The notes beneath the pieces are model-generated. The model was not told the origin of the DNA, made no database searches, and was given only the letters and a program-made list of their open reading frames with translations. A stretch of DNA of 64,000 nt from Skeletonema tropicum (lineage: Eukaryota > Bacillariophyta > Thalassiosirophyceae > Thalassiosirales > Thalassiosiraceae): assembly GCA_037178625.1 (NCBI GenBank), contig JAWZXG010000027.1:205249-269248 (forward strand), given 5' to 3'. Shown here piece by piece: positions 20,701 to 31,314 of this stretch. Numbering within the stretch: position 1 is the stretch's first letter; every line of letters starts with the position of its first letter. Made by a program: the position numbers and the translations under genes.

Positions 20701-23700
20701 ATCCACTTCTCAAAGTTCTCTCCCGGCTTCGGCTTTCGGTACGAACCATCACGGAGCTTCGCATCCTCTGTATCCGGGACAAACCTTCCATAGCAAGTAT
20801 GGTGACCAATACTCTTCCATTTACGTTGCTTCAACGACTTCTTATCAGTCCTTTCGGCTCTCGTTCCGGTGCCAGTTGCAACTCTCACCACCGCTTCCAT
20901 TGCTGCATCACCCTCCTCGGGATTGTTCTCGATGTACCGCAAAATATGATATCGCTTTCCTTGAATTATATCAAAGACCTCAGACTGGGCAATCTGAATG
21001 GATGGCGGAGGCTTCGAGGGGTCAGAAGAGTCGGCAAGGTCATCATATGCTTTGCTGCTGAAACGATGATTGATGGACAGGAAAACTTGCGAAGATAATA
21101 GTACACTGACTGAACGATAGTCAAACTCTTCATAGGTGTAGTTCTTGAACAAGTAGATGAGATGAGCATGGACCAAATTTGCCATATCCACACTCTTGCA
21201 TCTAATAGGATCAATCCAGTACTCCAACATTGGAATAACCTTGTCATCCAAAGTCCTTCGAAGATCTTTCACCGCCTTGTCAACCTTGTTGTTCTCCATG
21301 AACTCTAATCCTCGTGGCCTCGGTTGACCCGGAGTGTTGCACTTTTTCAGTGCGAATTTGAGAAATCCCTCAATACGCACTGCGAGACGAGAAGTGTATA
21401 AAATCAGAGGACCAGATGACGACTTCTCGGTGTACCTGCCAACATCCATATCAACCGCACGTTCCAACATTTTAATCACGCAGGACACCAAGACATCAGG
21501 AGACTTAGCAATTTCATTGAACAAGGTTCCCAAGGGCGTGGAGAGCATAGTTTGAAGCTTGTCTTCATTGACGATTGGGATTTCCGTAACTTCCTCAAAA
21601 AAGTCGGAAGGCTTCCACATACCAGGCTCAAACATAGCAGCATCCACAATCAATTGCAAAGATTTGGTTTTCAAGGCTACGAGACGGCCTGGGTCTCCGT
21701 TGGCAAAAAAGTCCAAAATCAAAGGAATTCGAAGATAAGGTACAGTGAAGAACTGAAGGAACCTTTCGGAGTCGGCTGGTGTAAGAACGCCACCAAATGT
21801 TGGAAGTTCATCGTTACTCAAATGCAAAATGTCGTCCTCATTCTTAACCGAAACTGGCTTGGCCTTCCCCTTCATGAATTTGGCACCACAGGAGTTGACG
21901 ATGTTTGTCGGATCAGCGCAAGAAAGCTTATTCCTGGCTAACTTGGATTTGGAGAACAGGCTCAAGAAAGAAGAAAAGGCATTCTGGTTCTTGTCTGACA
22001 CTACCGCAGAAGGATCCACAAACTCTTGCAAATGTCCACGAAACGCAGTCACGTGGTATTGCAAGGTCTTATTCTCATCTGATATTGGTCTCACGGCCCA
22101 CTTCAACGTAGCATCGGTTGCTAACCAAATAAATCCATCTTCCTTATCAGGAGTGCTCGAAGCTCCACTTACAGAATGCTTGAAGTGAAAGACGATATCA
22201 CGGAAGTATTCAAACTCGGGAAGAATCTCAATGATGGCACCATTTTGACCAGAAATAAGACGTGCCGCGTGAGTGACCATGGAGGTTTCCGTCACTGGAT
22301 AAGGACGAGGCAAAGCCAATTCGATAGAAAGATGGTTCATGAGCTCCAAATCTCCTCCGTGAGGAGTAAGACTGCTGTCGAAGTTGAAAATAGTAGGATT
22401 CCACGTCCCGTCATCCTTGATGGTCATTCCTCGCATGTAATCCAAGCATTGGAATCGCAAAGCAGTCAGCTGAGGATCATAAATGGGCAAATTCTTCGCG
22501 AGCGTCTCGAATGACCCCGACTCAAATCCGAATGGGCGGGTGGGCCCCTCGTTCAATCCAGAGTAATGCAGCGAGAAAGGACTTGGATCGTCCACGCACT
22601 TCACCCTGGCAATAGCATCAGCGACGCATGCAGCACAAGCAAAGGCTGTTGTACGAATACCAACCAATCCACGAGATTGCTGCACAGAAGATGTTGCCGC
22701 AGAGTAAATACGACACATTCGACGAATCAAGAAGAGAAGATTGGTTTGTGTCTCTCGACGCATCGGAGACTTGCGCCAGAAGCAGACGCTAGTGTCCAAA
22801 TGAGGCATGGGCAGGGTAACCGTTAATGCATACTGAGCTGCACTAGCCACAAAAGATGGAGCATTTTTCACCAAACGGCGTTGTTGGAGCAACAAACTAC
22901 AGGCATGACAGATCCTCAAAAGAGACGAGGCCGCTGTATGATAATCAGTTGCGACATCCGGCATGCTTTCATCAGTCAACACCGCTGGGATCAGAATTGG
23001 ATCCGGACGAGGATCTCCCATGAGAGCCTTGACTACTTCCTCGTAGTTGTCTCTTCTTAATCTTCCAAAGAAGGGGTGTGCCGCTGCACCCTCACCAGCT
23101 TTCAAACTCTTCAACAACCCCCTGGCAAAGTCACTGTTCATATCCTCTCCACGGCCAGCATGAGCAGAATGCTGATCCAAAGACTTAGAACTAGCCACAC
23201 TCAACTTTTGAAGGAGCCTATCCAACAAATCCCAGGTATTTGACAGTGCTCCTCCCAGCGTCCCGTCAGTAACAACCTTGGGGTCGATTGTAGATGCATA
23301 ATTGGCCAAGTTCCGTGCAGTCAACTTTAAGATTCGTGAGTCTTCCGGATCCATACTGGAAGGACGAGCGTCCTGAATACCACGGTAAGCAATATCCACC
23401 GCCGCATTCATCAATAGTAATGTAGAGTACTTTGCGGACCGAGCACCCAATTCAGGAATAGTCGTCAAAGCCAAACGTGCCAACTCATGATACTGATCAG
23501 CCGCCTCCCTCGTTGCCGGTGGATAATAAAACTCGGCTGGTCCACTCTCCTTATTAGACATGAGAGGTCGCGAGTTCAAACTGGTCAATAACTTTGTGTA
23601 CAAGAAGTTCGCGTTGTTCTTCTTCGACGGGTACACTTGCATACGGAACAGCAACACCCAAAACGTTGAATCTGTCACACGTTCGGCAGGAATATCCCAA

Positions 23701-26255
23701 ATCGTCAAGCAAAGTTGTTTCGTTTGACGTCCCGTTGTCGAATCAAAATTAGATGGGTGGTATTCCAAACCATCTGGACCAGTATTCACGACGCTAAAGG
23801 TGAACTTTCCCCCACCCTGATTCCTCAAAATGTAGAGACACAAGTGTGCCCTATCCGGCTGCTGCCATCCACCCGGCATCACAAGCTGTTGCTCTGCCTG
23901 TACATTACCCACCAAATTCACAAAGGTATTGATAAAATTCAAAAACAATGCATCCAAATTCTTCCCACTCGCACCGGCAGAATGGGGCAGCATTGAAATC
24001 AACTTGATGGCCGCCTCACAACCAATTTGATTGGGTCGTAGATAATCCAATGTGTGGGATTTTCCTCCAGAAGAGTACATGTTCCGCTCCGACTCTTGGA
24101 CGAGATGACACATGAAACTAAGTGCTTTGGCAAGTTGCTCGTATTTGGGTGCTGCAGTAAATGCTGCGGGTTTGTCACCACCATCGGTAGAATGACTGGT
24201 TCCCAATTCGGATGCCAATCCTCCACCCCCTCCACTACCCCCTCCTGCTGCACGACGCTCCTCACGATACTTCTTGACGTACACATCAATATTCATCAAT
24301 GCCCAAAATGGCTTGACACGTTCAATCGGGTAGAATTTACGTGTTGGTTCCTTCTTATCTGCACCTGCTAAAAACTCGTAAATGTTAAAGAAGCGTGCGT
24401 TGCCCACTGATGCCACGGCGGATGAGGTGGTTGGTGTGGTGGAAATGTTATCAAGTTTGGCACCACTTTTTCCTAGACCGCCACTACCGCGAGAGGATAA
24501 TGATGAAGAAGATGATGCAGATTTGGGACGGGTTGTTGGTGGCTTGTTGTTGTTGTTATTGATCGAAGGGTTCGACTTGATTGAGTCACCAGTTCCAGTC
24601 CTACTTCTCATTGGTCCAGTCGAGTCACCAGTACCACTCCTACTCCTCAATGGTGACTTGATAGAATCACTTCTACTCATTGAGTCACTCCTACTCCTTG
24701 CTGACTTGATAGAATCACTCGTACCACTTCTACTCCTATTCCCCTCACTGTGAAAGCTGTTGTTATTATCCAATGCCGCTGCTGCTCCAGTTACAATTGA
24801 AGGAGGGGGGAGACTCATACCACCACCTCCTCCACCACCACCACCAATACTACCGCCCCCACCAGTTCCAACAGAGTTCATTGCCGGAGAGGATGATCTC
24901 ATTGGGGCCAATGACGGAGAGGATGATCTCATTGGAGCAATAGATGGCGATGATGGCATTGAACTTGCATTCAAATTAGCCGTAGCCGTCAGCGGTGCTC
25001 CACCGGAAAGAGGAGGCGTCCCTCCCACCACCTTTTTTTGATTTGTTACTACTGGCGTTGTTGCAGTGGTTGAGGATGCACTAGCGGTACCTTTGAATAC
25101 ATCAAGTAAATTGGCTCCCCCCGACACTGGAGGCTGCTGTGGTTGTTGTTGTTGTTGTTGCTGTTGCATCGTCATTCCACCCAATCCCCCCGCTACTCCT
25201 CCCGACACTGGAGGCTGTTGACTCACCACTCCCTGCTGTTGCACACTATTACTACTAACACTAGTATTCTGTGCCATCCCCCCACCACCGCTGATGGGAG
25301 CGGGTGCAGGTTCCAAATCAGCAAATGGATCTTCAGTTCCTGCTTGAAATCCACTCTTTTGTTGTTGTTGTTGTTGTTGTGGTGCCATGGTTGTCATCCT
25401 CTGCTGCTGCTGAATAGGTTGTTGTTGCTGCTGAGGCATGAAGGCATTGGTCGAATTCATCATTCCAAATCCCCCCTGCTGTTGCTGCTGTGTCTGCTGC
25501 TGTCCATACAAATTATTATTCTGCTGCTGCTGCTGCTGTTGTTGGACTGGAGTCGCCATTCTTCGTTGTTGAGGTGGTGGTTGAGCAACTGCTACTGGCT
25601 GCTGTACTGCTGGTGGTGGTTGTTGTTGGATGAGTGTCACGTAGGCTGGTGGAAACCATCCATCCTGAAAGCACACAACATTTGTTGGTGGGTTGGTGGA
25701 TACATCATGTAATATTTTATAGACACGATAATTCATAGATTTTATAGACGTGCAGTGTAGAGACCCACAAGATGAGTGACAGCACAATAATGATACATCA
25801 TCGTGACGTAATGATTGCATTGAATGAAGAGAGCAGTGGAGAAACAGAAATAAGCGGATTTTTGAGTGAACAAAACAATCATTGATGAAAAGTGAAATCA
25901 CTTCGAATTGAAAATTGCCAAGTCAATTTGCCCCCCCCTGCGATGAGCAGTTCAATGATATCAACTGACTGACTGACTGACTGCCAGCTCAATAATGACA
26001 TCATCCCTCTCTATCAAACACTCATCATTAATATAAATGCACTTCAATACATATAACACACACACACATTTCAATGTTTCAACACATGTCATATAATTCC
26101 TATCTTCAACTCACCACCCCATTACACCGCCCCCACCACCAAGCACCACTCTGACCCATCTCGGCAACAATCGTCGCTCCCGCCACGAAGGATAATTGAC
26201 TTTGGGCGGGGGCGCCATTGAAGGCATGTTTGGATTTGTAGATTGCCTTTTGCAT
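11755..26255 (-). CDS. Giant multidomain protein: SH3, Q-rich, DUF3638/DUF3645 ATPase-like, EF-hand, VPS62
   Basis: Five exons join in frame: 26255-26115, 25664-20449, 20361-13978, 13869-13627, and 13537-11755 (13,767 nt, 4588 residues). Every intron has GT-AG ends. Residues 1-59 form an SH3 domain split by intron 1 (HAFNGAPAQSQLSFVAG, WWWGRCNG, DGWFPPAYVTLI). About 60-490 is a low-complexity Q/P/S/G stretch. DUF3638 follows around 2880-3090, with GAGKT (2925-2929) and DEVD (3085-3088). DUF3645 is near 3300 (FSHPDIVTGLTILAY), with FSGTP (about 3470) and QGAFRMRGIGQGQ (3633-3645). An acidic run spans intron 3. Two canonical EF-hand loops (4275-4286, 4311-4322) follow two weak ones, and a VPS62-like domain ends the protein (about 4375-4588). 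Automatic databases often call DUF3638 proteins ubiquitinyl hydrolases, which I cannot confirm. Probably a cytosolic, Ca2+-responsive ATPase scaffold (inference). Confidence 0.85.
13538..13626 (-). other. Intron 4 (89 bp) of the giant gene
   Basis: Donor GTAAGT begins at 13626 and the acceptor is a T-rich tract ending TTTTTTTTAG at 13538. Splicing joins TA to T as a Tyr codon and keeps the frame open into the EF-hand/VPS62 exon. Without splicing the same TA plus the intron's G reads as a TAG stop. Confidence 0.8.
13870..13977 (-). other. Intron 3 (108 bp) of the giant gene
   Basis: Donor GTAAGTATC at 13977 and acceptor CACAATAG ending at 13870. Both flanking exons encode a poly-Glu run, and the junction restores a GAG codon in frame. 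Confidence 0.85.
20362..20448 (-). other. Intron 2 (87 bp) of the giant gene
   Basis: Donor GTAAGTATTTG at 20448 and acceptor CATCTTCTCGCAG ending at 20362. It joins ...APDKR to NYHEIKGTLNRDYSRQF without a frame change, linking the two large exons. Confidence 0.9.
25665..26114 (-). other. Intron 1 (450 bp) of the giant gene, inside the SH3 domain
   Basis: Donor GTGAGT at 26114 and acceptor GTGTGCTTTCAG ending at 25665. The joined product reads WWWGRCNGVDGWFPPAY, the expected SH3 transition from the RT/n-Src side to the ALYDY-distal P-x-Y motif, which strongly supports the join. The intron contains an ACTG run (25964-25983) and a run of eight C near 25931. Confidence 0.85.
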
Positions 26256-26940
26256 CGTGAAGTGAGATTTTCGATGTCTGAGATATATATATATGATTTT
26301 ACGATATGTGCCTAACTGACTGACTGACTGACTGATGATTTTAAGCTTGACTGACTGACTGACTGACTGTATAGTATAGATATACTGTTCAGCTGATTTA
26401 TTATTATTATCGCCTTGATCAATCAAGCTGCACGTCTCAACTATCTTCACTACCGACCGACCGACCGACCGACCGATAAAATTCACTTCTCACTTCGACC
26501 GCCAAAATAAAAATGACCCAGCTAGCGTCTCTCGAAGCAATGACGAAGCGAGAGATATAGAGAGGTGGGAAATCTATACTCTACACACTTCTGGCTGGCT
26601 GCTGCCTCGATTGATTATCGTTACATACGTTGCCTCACTATTATGTGTCCTTCGCTACTTCTGCCTGTGCCGCTGACGGACAATGCCATGAGATGTGACA
26701 TGAGAGACGTAATTTTTCGGTCTTCGGTCGGATCCAGCGAGGATATTTGGCGGACTTTTGAAGACGGGCATCTGGCTGTATCTATGGTACTGTGATGAGC
26801 TGTATGGGCGTGGGTATCTTTGGTATTCTGAGGATTTGCAAAGCGGCGCATCCACCTTTCAATTTTTGAATCAACACCAACACAGCTCAAGCTCAAGCAG
26901 AGAATGAAATGAATGACCATGGCCGATATCTTGTCTCCTA
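26256..26940. promoter_or_regulatory. 5' region of the giant gene with tetranucleotide tracts
   Basis: Directly upstream of ATG 26255 lie two (TGAC)n runs (26315-26335 and 26348-26369) and a (CCGA)n run (26453-26476). The same TGAC run occurs within intron 1 and again near 30760-30795. A short dispersed block around 26828-26905 (GGATTTGCAAAGCGGC, then a TTTTGAATCAA and AACACAGCTC phrase) recurs at 34345-34480. No TATA box can be assigned with confidence and no other gene is seen. Confidence 0.45.
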
Positions 26941-26948
26941 CGCGGCCA

Positions 26949-26998
26949 ATCAAGGCGATAAGTGTCGTTTTGGAAAGCTCTCATCGTGCTCTATCGAT
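26949..26998 (+). repeat. Solo copy of a 50-bp dispersed motif
   Basis: Begins ATCAAGGCGATAAGTGTCG and continues through TTTTGGAAAGCTCTCATCG to CTCTATCGAT. The same 50-bp motif, with few changes, forms the two inverted ends of the 1377-bp insert in each unit of the tandem array (for example 43531-43580 and, inverted, 44858-44907). Confidence 0.75.
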
Positions 26999-27337
26999 TG
27001 AGCATGTAGTCGACTCGATCAGACGACTTTTCACTGAGAGCTGAGGAACACAAAACGAGCATGAATTCCTCGCACTTCTGATTAGCTACGCTTCTCCGAA
27101 GATGATAGCGAGAGCAGTTATGGCTACATGGATTGACGGCTGCAGCATAAGTAAGTTCTGAAGTCGATATTACTTTCGCTAGAGTTTGGCGTTGTCGGCA
27201 TCATGGTCCTTTGCAAAAGATCCAGTCTAAAATTTGGCGCGCCTCCAAAAGATCCATTTTTTGAGGCCGGGCCGTTATTGTTACGGGTAAAATATTCTTG
27301 CCCGTTGTCGCCATCAAATTTGAGTGTGACAAAGTTA

Positions 27338-27365
27338 GTGTCGCCATCAAATTTGATGGCGACAC
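27338..27365. repeat. 28-bp perfect palindrome
   Basis: The half-site GTGTCGCCATCAAA is followed at once by its reverse complement. Related half-sites GTCGCCATCAA occur at about 27307 and 27426 in the same non-coding stretch. It lies about 120 bp outside the left end of the hAT element. Nothing else is seen in 27000-27474 apart from a GGCGCGCC near 27237. Confidence 0.85.
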
Positions 27366-27631
27366 CCGCTTTGGTGTAAAATCAGTTATTAGGGAGTAAG
27401 CTAGAAAGAGGCGGGTGAAAACGCTGTCGCCATCAATTTTTTTGGCTCCCGCTGTTTTGCATCTGCCACGCCATTTTTGAGATAGCGTAATGGAATTTCA
27501 CCATTTTTGGAGGGGGTTGAAAATTGCAGGTTGAAATTTCAGAAATTTCAGAAATTTCAAGGGATTAAATTTCACTCTAGCTTATCCTGAGATAGTCGTA
27601 ATACTTTGCACTCTGCAGTCAACACATCACT

Positions 27632-30244
27632 CTAAGAGAGACTGTCAGCAAGCTTCTTTCCAAGCATCTTCTTCGCATCCATGATATGACGGAGGTTTTC
27701 CTTCCCTCGAAGAAGTGCAACACCAGTTGGATCCTTCATCCTATTCCTATCCTTCACAAGAATGCTGTTCTTCAGAGGTTTGGCCCTACGCTCACAATCC
27801 ATCGATCCGACAGTTCCCATAGACATTAGAGGCTTAGCAACCAATCGATAGAAGTCAGATGATCCTGCATAACATTCAAACCACGTGATGCGACCAGAAA
27901 TAGCACCAGTTGATTCCACATACTGTACCACATTTTTGATACTAAAAGACTTGTTGTTCTGTTGCAGCTGTTCCAAAGATGGAAGCGATGGAAGTGGAAC
28001 GTCAAAAGAATGAAACCAGTCATTGTTTTGAGTATCAAAGTCCTCAAAATCCTTTTTAACTCTCCTCCGCATCTCATCAGAACCATCTTCACCCAAAGGC
28101 ACATACCACTCGATCATCTTCCTTACGAGCGCAGCCTTGTTAGTCTGCAGGTAGAACAACTCCCTCCACACACGAGAGTTTGGGTCACAGAGGAAACACA
28201 TCAAGTGATGCTCATCGAGTAAACCAACCTTCAGTCCGCTGGGATCAACACCATCCATATTGAAACGTTCACGGATCATACCAGCAACTTCTGCTCTTGA
28301 GCCCTGACCAAGAAGTTCATCAAACTCGGGAGTGAGACACTTGTTAATATCATTGCGCAGCGCTTGAACCAAGAGGGGGTAAGCACTAAGTGGCATATCC
28401 TTGCGGGAACAAGCCAAATGTGCTTCCTTGAAAGGGAGCGTGAAGGCAATAACAACATCAAACATCTTCCAAATATTTTCCTTCTTGAAGTGCTCCATCA
28501 GCTCATCCAACTCAGCTTGCTTTGTTGCAGTGCGCTCACTACGATACTTTTGATACTCCGCCTTGCCAGGAAGTACAAGAAGAAAGTCACGACACTTGCG
28601 AGCGCTCACAACAACGTCATGTAGAAGGTTCATCCGTGTCTCCACGGGGCAGAAAACTTTGGAGTAAAACACGAGCTCATCCACTAGAGCTGCGCTGCGT
28701 CGGAAAGAATCAATGCGATCAATCTTCACGAAGTCCCTGACTTTCCTAGCATACTTTATGACAAGTTGCATAACTGAAGTCTTGGCTAGGTCTTTCATAA
28801 GCAAATCGATGCAATGAGCCGGATCGCGTGTAACTATGACCTTCATCCCTGGATACTTTTCTTCAAGTTCCTTCCCAACTCGATCCGCAACATGCCTTGC
28901 AGCATTATCAACAGGAATGCTCACAATCTTCGCATTGTATTCTTTCATGACGTTTTCACAAACCCTCACAGCATCCTCTATTTCGGCTTCGGTAACATGC
29001 TTATCGCTTCCAAGATCTTTCCATTCGAGGAAGAGTGAGAAGTCACTCTTCGCGACGGTGTATACGATCTAGGCAGAAGAGGATACAGCAGGGCAACATA
29101 AATAGTAGTGAGACAATTGAAAGCAATGAAGTTATTGTACAGAACATAAATCACGTACCTTTTGTTTGCCCAAGACAGTGACTCCATCCATCGCAACATT
29201 TACATGTCCGGGAATTTTTGCCATAAATGATTTCAACTCCGATGTCGTTTGTTTATCAATTTTAATGACATACTTGTCATAGATTGTTTCAACATCACTT
29301 GGAATGAACTTCAAGATGGCAGGGTATCGTTGGTGTAGGCTTGCTTGCACCCAAGGATCCAATAGACGACTCAATGGCTCGCCACGAGCGACAATGGCTC
29401 GTACCTCGTGCATGAGTACAATGTCAGCAGATGCCTGGTTCATGCTCTTACCATACGTGTGCTCCATAGTAGTTTGTGCAGATGGTACACGCTTTGTTTT
29501 CTTGCGAGGGGGAACGGATGTGGAGGTGGATTTGGTGACATCACTAACGTCCCCAGAGTTGGATAGTAGATCAATCACCGCAACGGGGCCATGATTACTA
29601 CGCATGGCAGCAACAGTTTCACTTGGGTTGGATTGAAGTGCAAGATACGTTGCTTGTTTCTTATTCGCTTGAGCCCCTCCTTCGATTTGTCTCCTTGTGT
29701 GAGGGCATGTCAACCCTTCACATTCGTGGAGAGAATGTTTTCTAGCTCTTGTTGCATTAAATGTCGCTAGCAACTTGTTGTACTTAGGACAGTGCTTGCA
29801 TACAATACGTAACTTGCCATTGGGTTGGGGCGTGATTTCGTATTGGGAATAGAGCGTTGAGTCTCGTTGCTTTTTGGCATCCGGAGCTGCTGCAAAAGGC
29901 ACAGCAGCAGGTGGTGCTGCGGGTGGATCGACTGCAGCGACGGCAGGTGGATCGACAGCAGCGACGGCAGCATCGGCAGTTGGGGCCGCAGCGGTGAGCT
30001 TGTGTTGGACACAGTGAAGACACATGAGAGCGGTATGGGAGTTGGCAAGTGTTTTTGCATGATCATTAAGATCCCCTGCAGGGTTTTTGTAGGATGGGTT
30101 GCCCACAATTTCCTCACAGTAGAGTTTACCGCAAAGGGCACCATGAATTGGTCCTTCACACATCATGCACTGATGATCAGCCGGGTTGTTGAGGGGGGAG
30201 TTCTTCATGCCACAAAGGGCGTTGGCGGCGCATGTCAAAAGCAT
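27632..30244 (-). CDS. hAT-like transposase with zinc finger, two exons
   Basis: Exon 1 30244-29159 and exon 2 29068-27632 join across a 90-bp intron (donor GTACGT at 29158, acceptor TCTTCTGCCTAG at 29069) into 840 residues. The N-terminus has a C-x2-C segment (MMCEGPIHGALC), and a BED-like finger C-x2-C...H...H/C follows around residues 140-165 (CKHCPKYNKLLATFNATRA...HSLHEC). The catalytic core is DUF659-like: NVAMDGVTVLGKQK gives the first Asp, and PVDNAARHVADR with RDPAHCIDLLMKDLAK gives the second. The C-terminal hAT dimerisation region contains FYRLVAKPLMSMGTVGS then CERRAKPLKN and NRM...GKENLRHIM. The join was chosen because it preserves frame and restores the core between the first and second Asp. 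It cuts and pastes the element in the nucleus. No internal stop is seen. Confidence 0.82.
29069..29158 (-). other. 90-bp intron of the hAT transposase
   Basis: GTACGTGATTTATG donor and pyrimidine-rich acceptor ending CTGCCTAG. Joining gives GKQK then IVYTVAKSDFSLFLEW in frame. Confidence 0.8.
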
Positions 30245-30913
30245 TATTGTTGAAGATTATTGAATTGTTGTTGTTATTGCCAGGCAAACTATGACAGCGT
30301 GGTAGACGGCAGAGTGAACAAAAAGTTGATTTGTGCACATACCCGCACCCAAAATAAGAGCCATCCGCGCCCAAAATCATCTGGTACATGCCAATGCAGG
30401 AACACGCATGTAAGCTGAATTACTACGAAGGAATAAGTAATACTGCATTGTTAGTCGCCAGCATTTTGGTGAAGAGTTACTCTCCGCTGAGTTGACAAAC
30501 TCATCATCTGGATGGTGCGTGGTGTTCTTTGGGGTTTGGTGGTTGGTGGAATGAAGGGTCTTAGGTTATTTTTGTGCTACGTGTTGGTTCAGTACCATCC
30601 GTTCGCGCCAGAATTTTTGTGAAATTTCATTGTTGGCCAAAATTGGTGCAACTTTCACCCTGTAAATTTCACGAAAGTTGCAGTAGTGAAATTTCACCCT
30701 TTTGAAATTCCATTACGCTATTTTGAGATGTTGTTGTGTCTCTATATTTTTTAGCGGGACTGACTGACTGACTGACTGGCTGCCTGACTGACTGGTGGTT
30801 CGGTTGGCTCGATCGATTTTAGAGCAAGCTGTCTGACTATTTACAATCAAAGTACACGCCTCAACTAATATCCATAAGGAGTAACTTCCCTTTCTGTGGC
30901 CTGGAAGTGCAAG

Positions 30914-30940
30914 AACTTCCCTGTCGCTCACAGGGAAGTT
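30914..30940. repeat. Hairpin AACTTCCCTGT - 5-nt loop - ACAGGGAAGTT
   Basis: A perfect 11-bp stem with loop CGCTC in non-coding DNA right of the hAT element. A third half-copy (AACTTCCCTTTCTG) lies just upstream at about 30885. The stretch 30730-31310 has no gene; it also contains TGAC tetranucleotide runs at about 30757-30795. Confidence 0.6.
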
Positions 30941-31314
30941 TGCGCCTAAACTATGCAGCCGTATTACACCCAATCCAAGGGCATAGCCACGTCGAGTAGG
31001 GTCTACTGAGCAATCCTACCAAGTTTGGTTGCTTCGAAAGGTCTATTACCGTTGGTAGAGCCGATAACATAATCGACATTTTCTGTTCCCCGTTCTCCTA
31101 TTTTTTTAAATCCCCACCTCCACAACCATCATGGCGATGGCGTGCTGCTATCCTACGAAGTCCCCTAGCCTCCTCCTAAGCATTGGGGTCGTCTCTATAG
31201 TAGTATAGGTTGCCGTTGGCTTGCTGCAGCTGTTCATCGTGGTGATATATACTCATCGTCTGCCATTGTGTAGTACAAGATATTTGACTTGATACGTGAC
31301 CTCCTCGACATAAT

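Larger units (their letters stand above)
27484..30719 (-). mobile_element. hAT-like DNA transposon, apparently complete
   Basis: Terminal inverted repeats AGCGTAATGGAATTTCA are perfect over 17 bp (27484-27500 and 30703-30719). The direct repeat TTTTGAGAT flanks it at 27475-27483 and 30721-30729, with one extra A between the right terminus and the repeat. The subterminal regions are full of TGAAATTTCA-type motifs on both sides (about 27532-27572 and 30624-30706), likely transposase-binding sites. The only gene inside is the spliced transposase at 27632-30244. A 3.2-kb size and matched ends suggest an intact or recently active copy. Confidence 0.85.

Noticed and set aside
24382..25712. Plus-strand frames rich in Leu and Pro opposite the giant gene
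   Set aside because: They mirror the Q/S/G-rich linker of the minus-strand protein; the SH3 join and splice sites support only the minus strand.
29132..30244. Zinc-finger frame as a separate gene from the 27632-28969 frame
   Set aside because: A 90-bp intron joins them in frame and completes the hAT catalytic core between the first and second Asp.
30880..30945. Hairpin as a tRNA or structured ncRNA
   Set aside because: A single 11-bp stem with no cloverleaf features or conserved tRNA boxes nearby.
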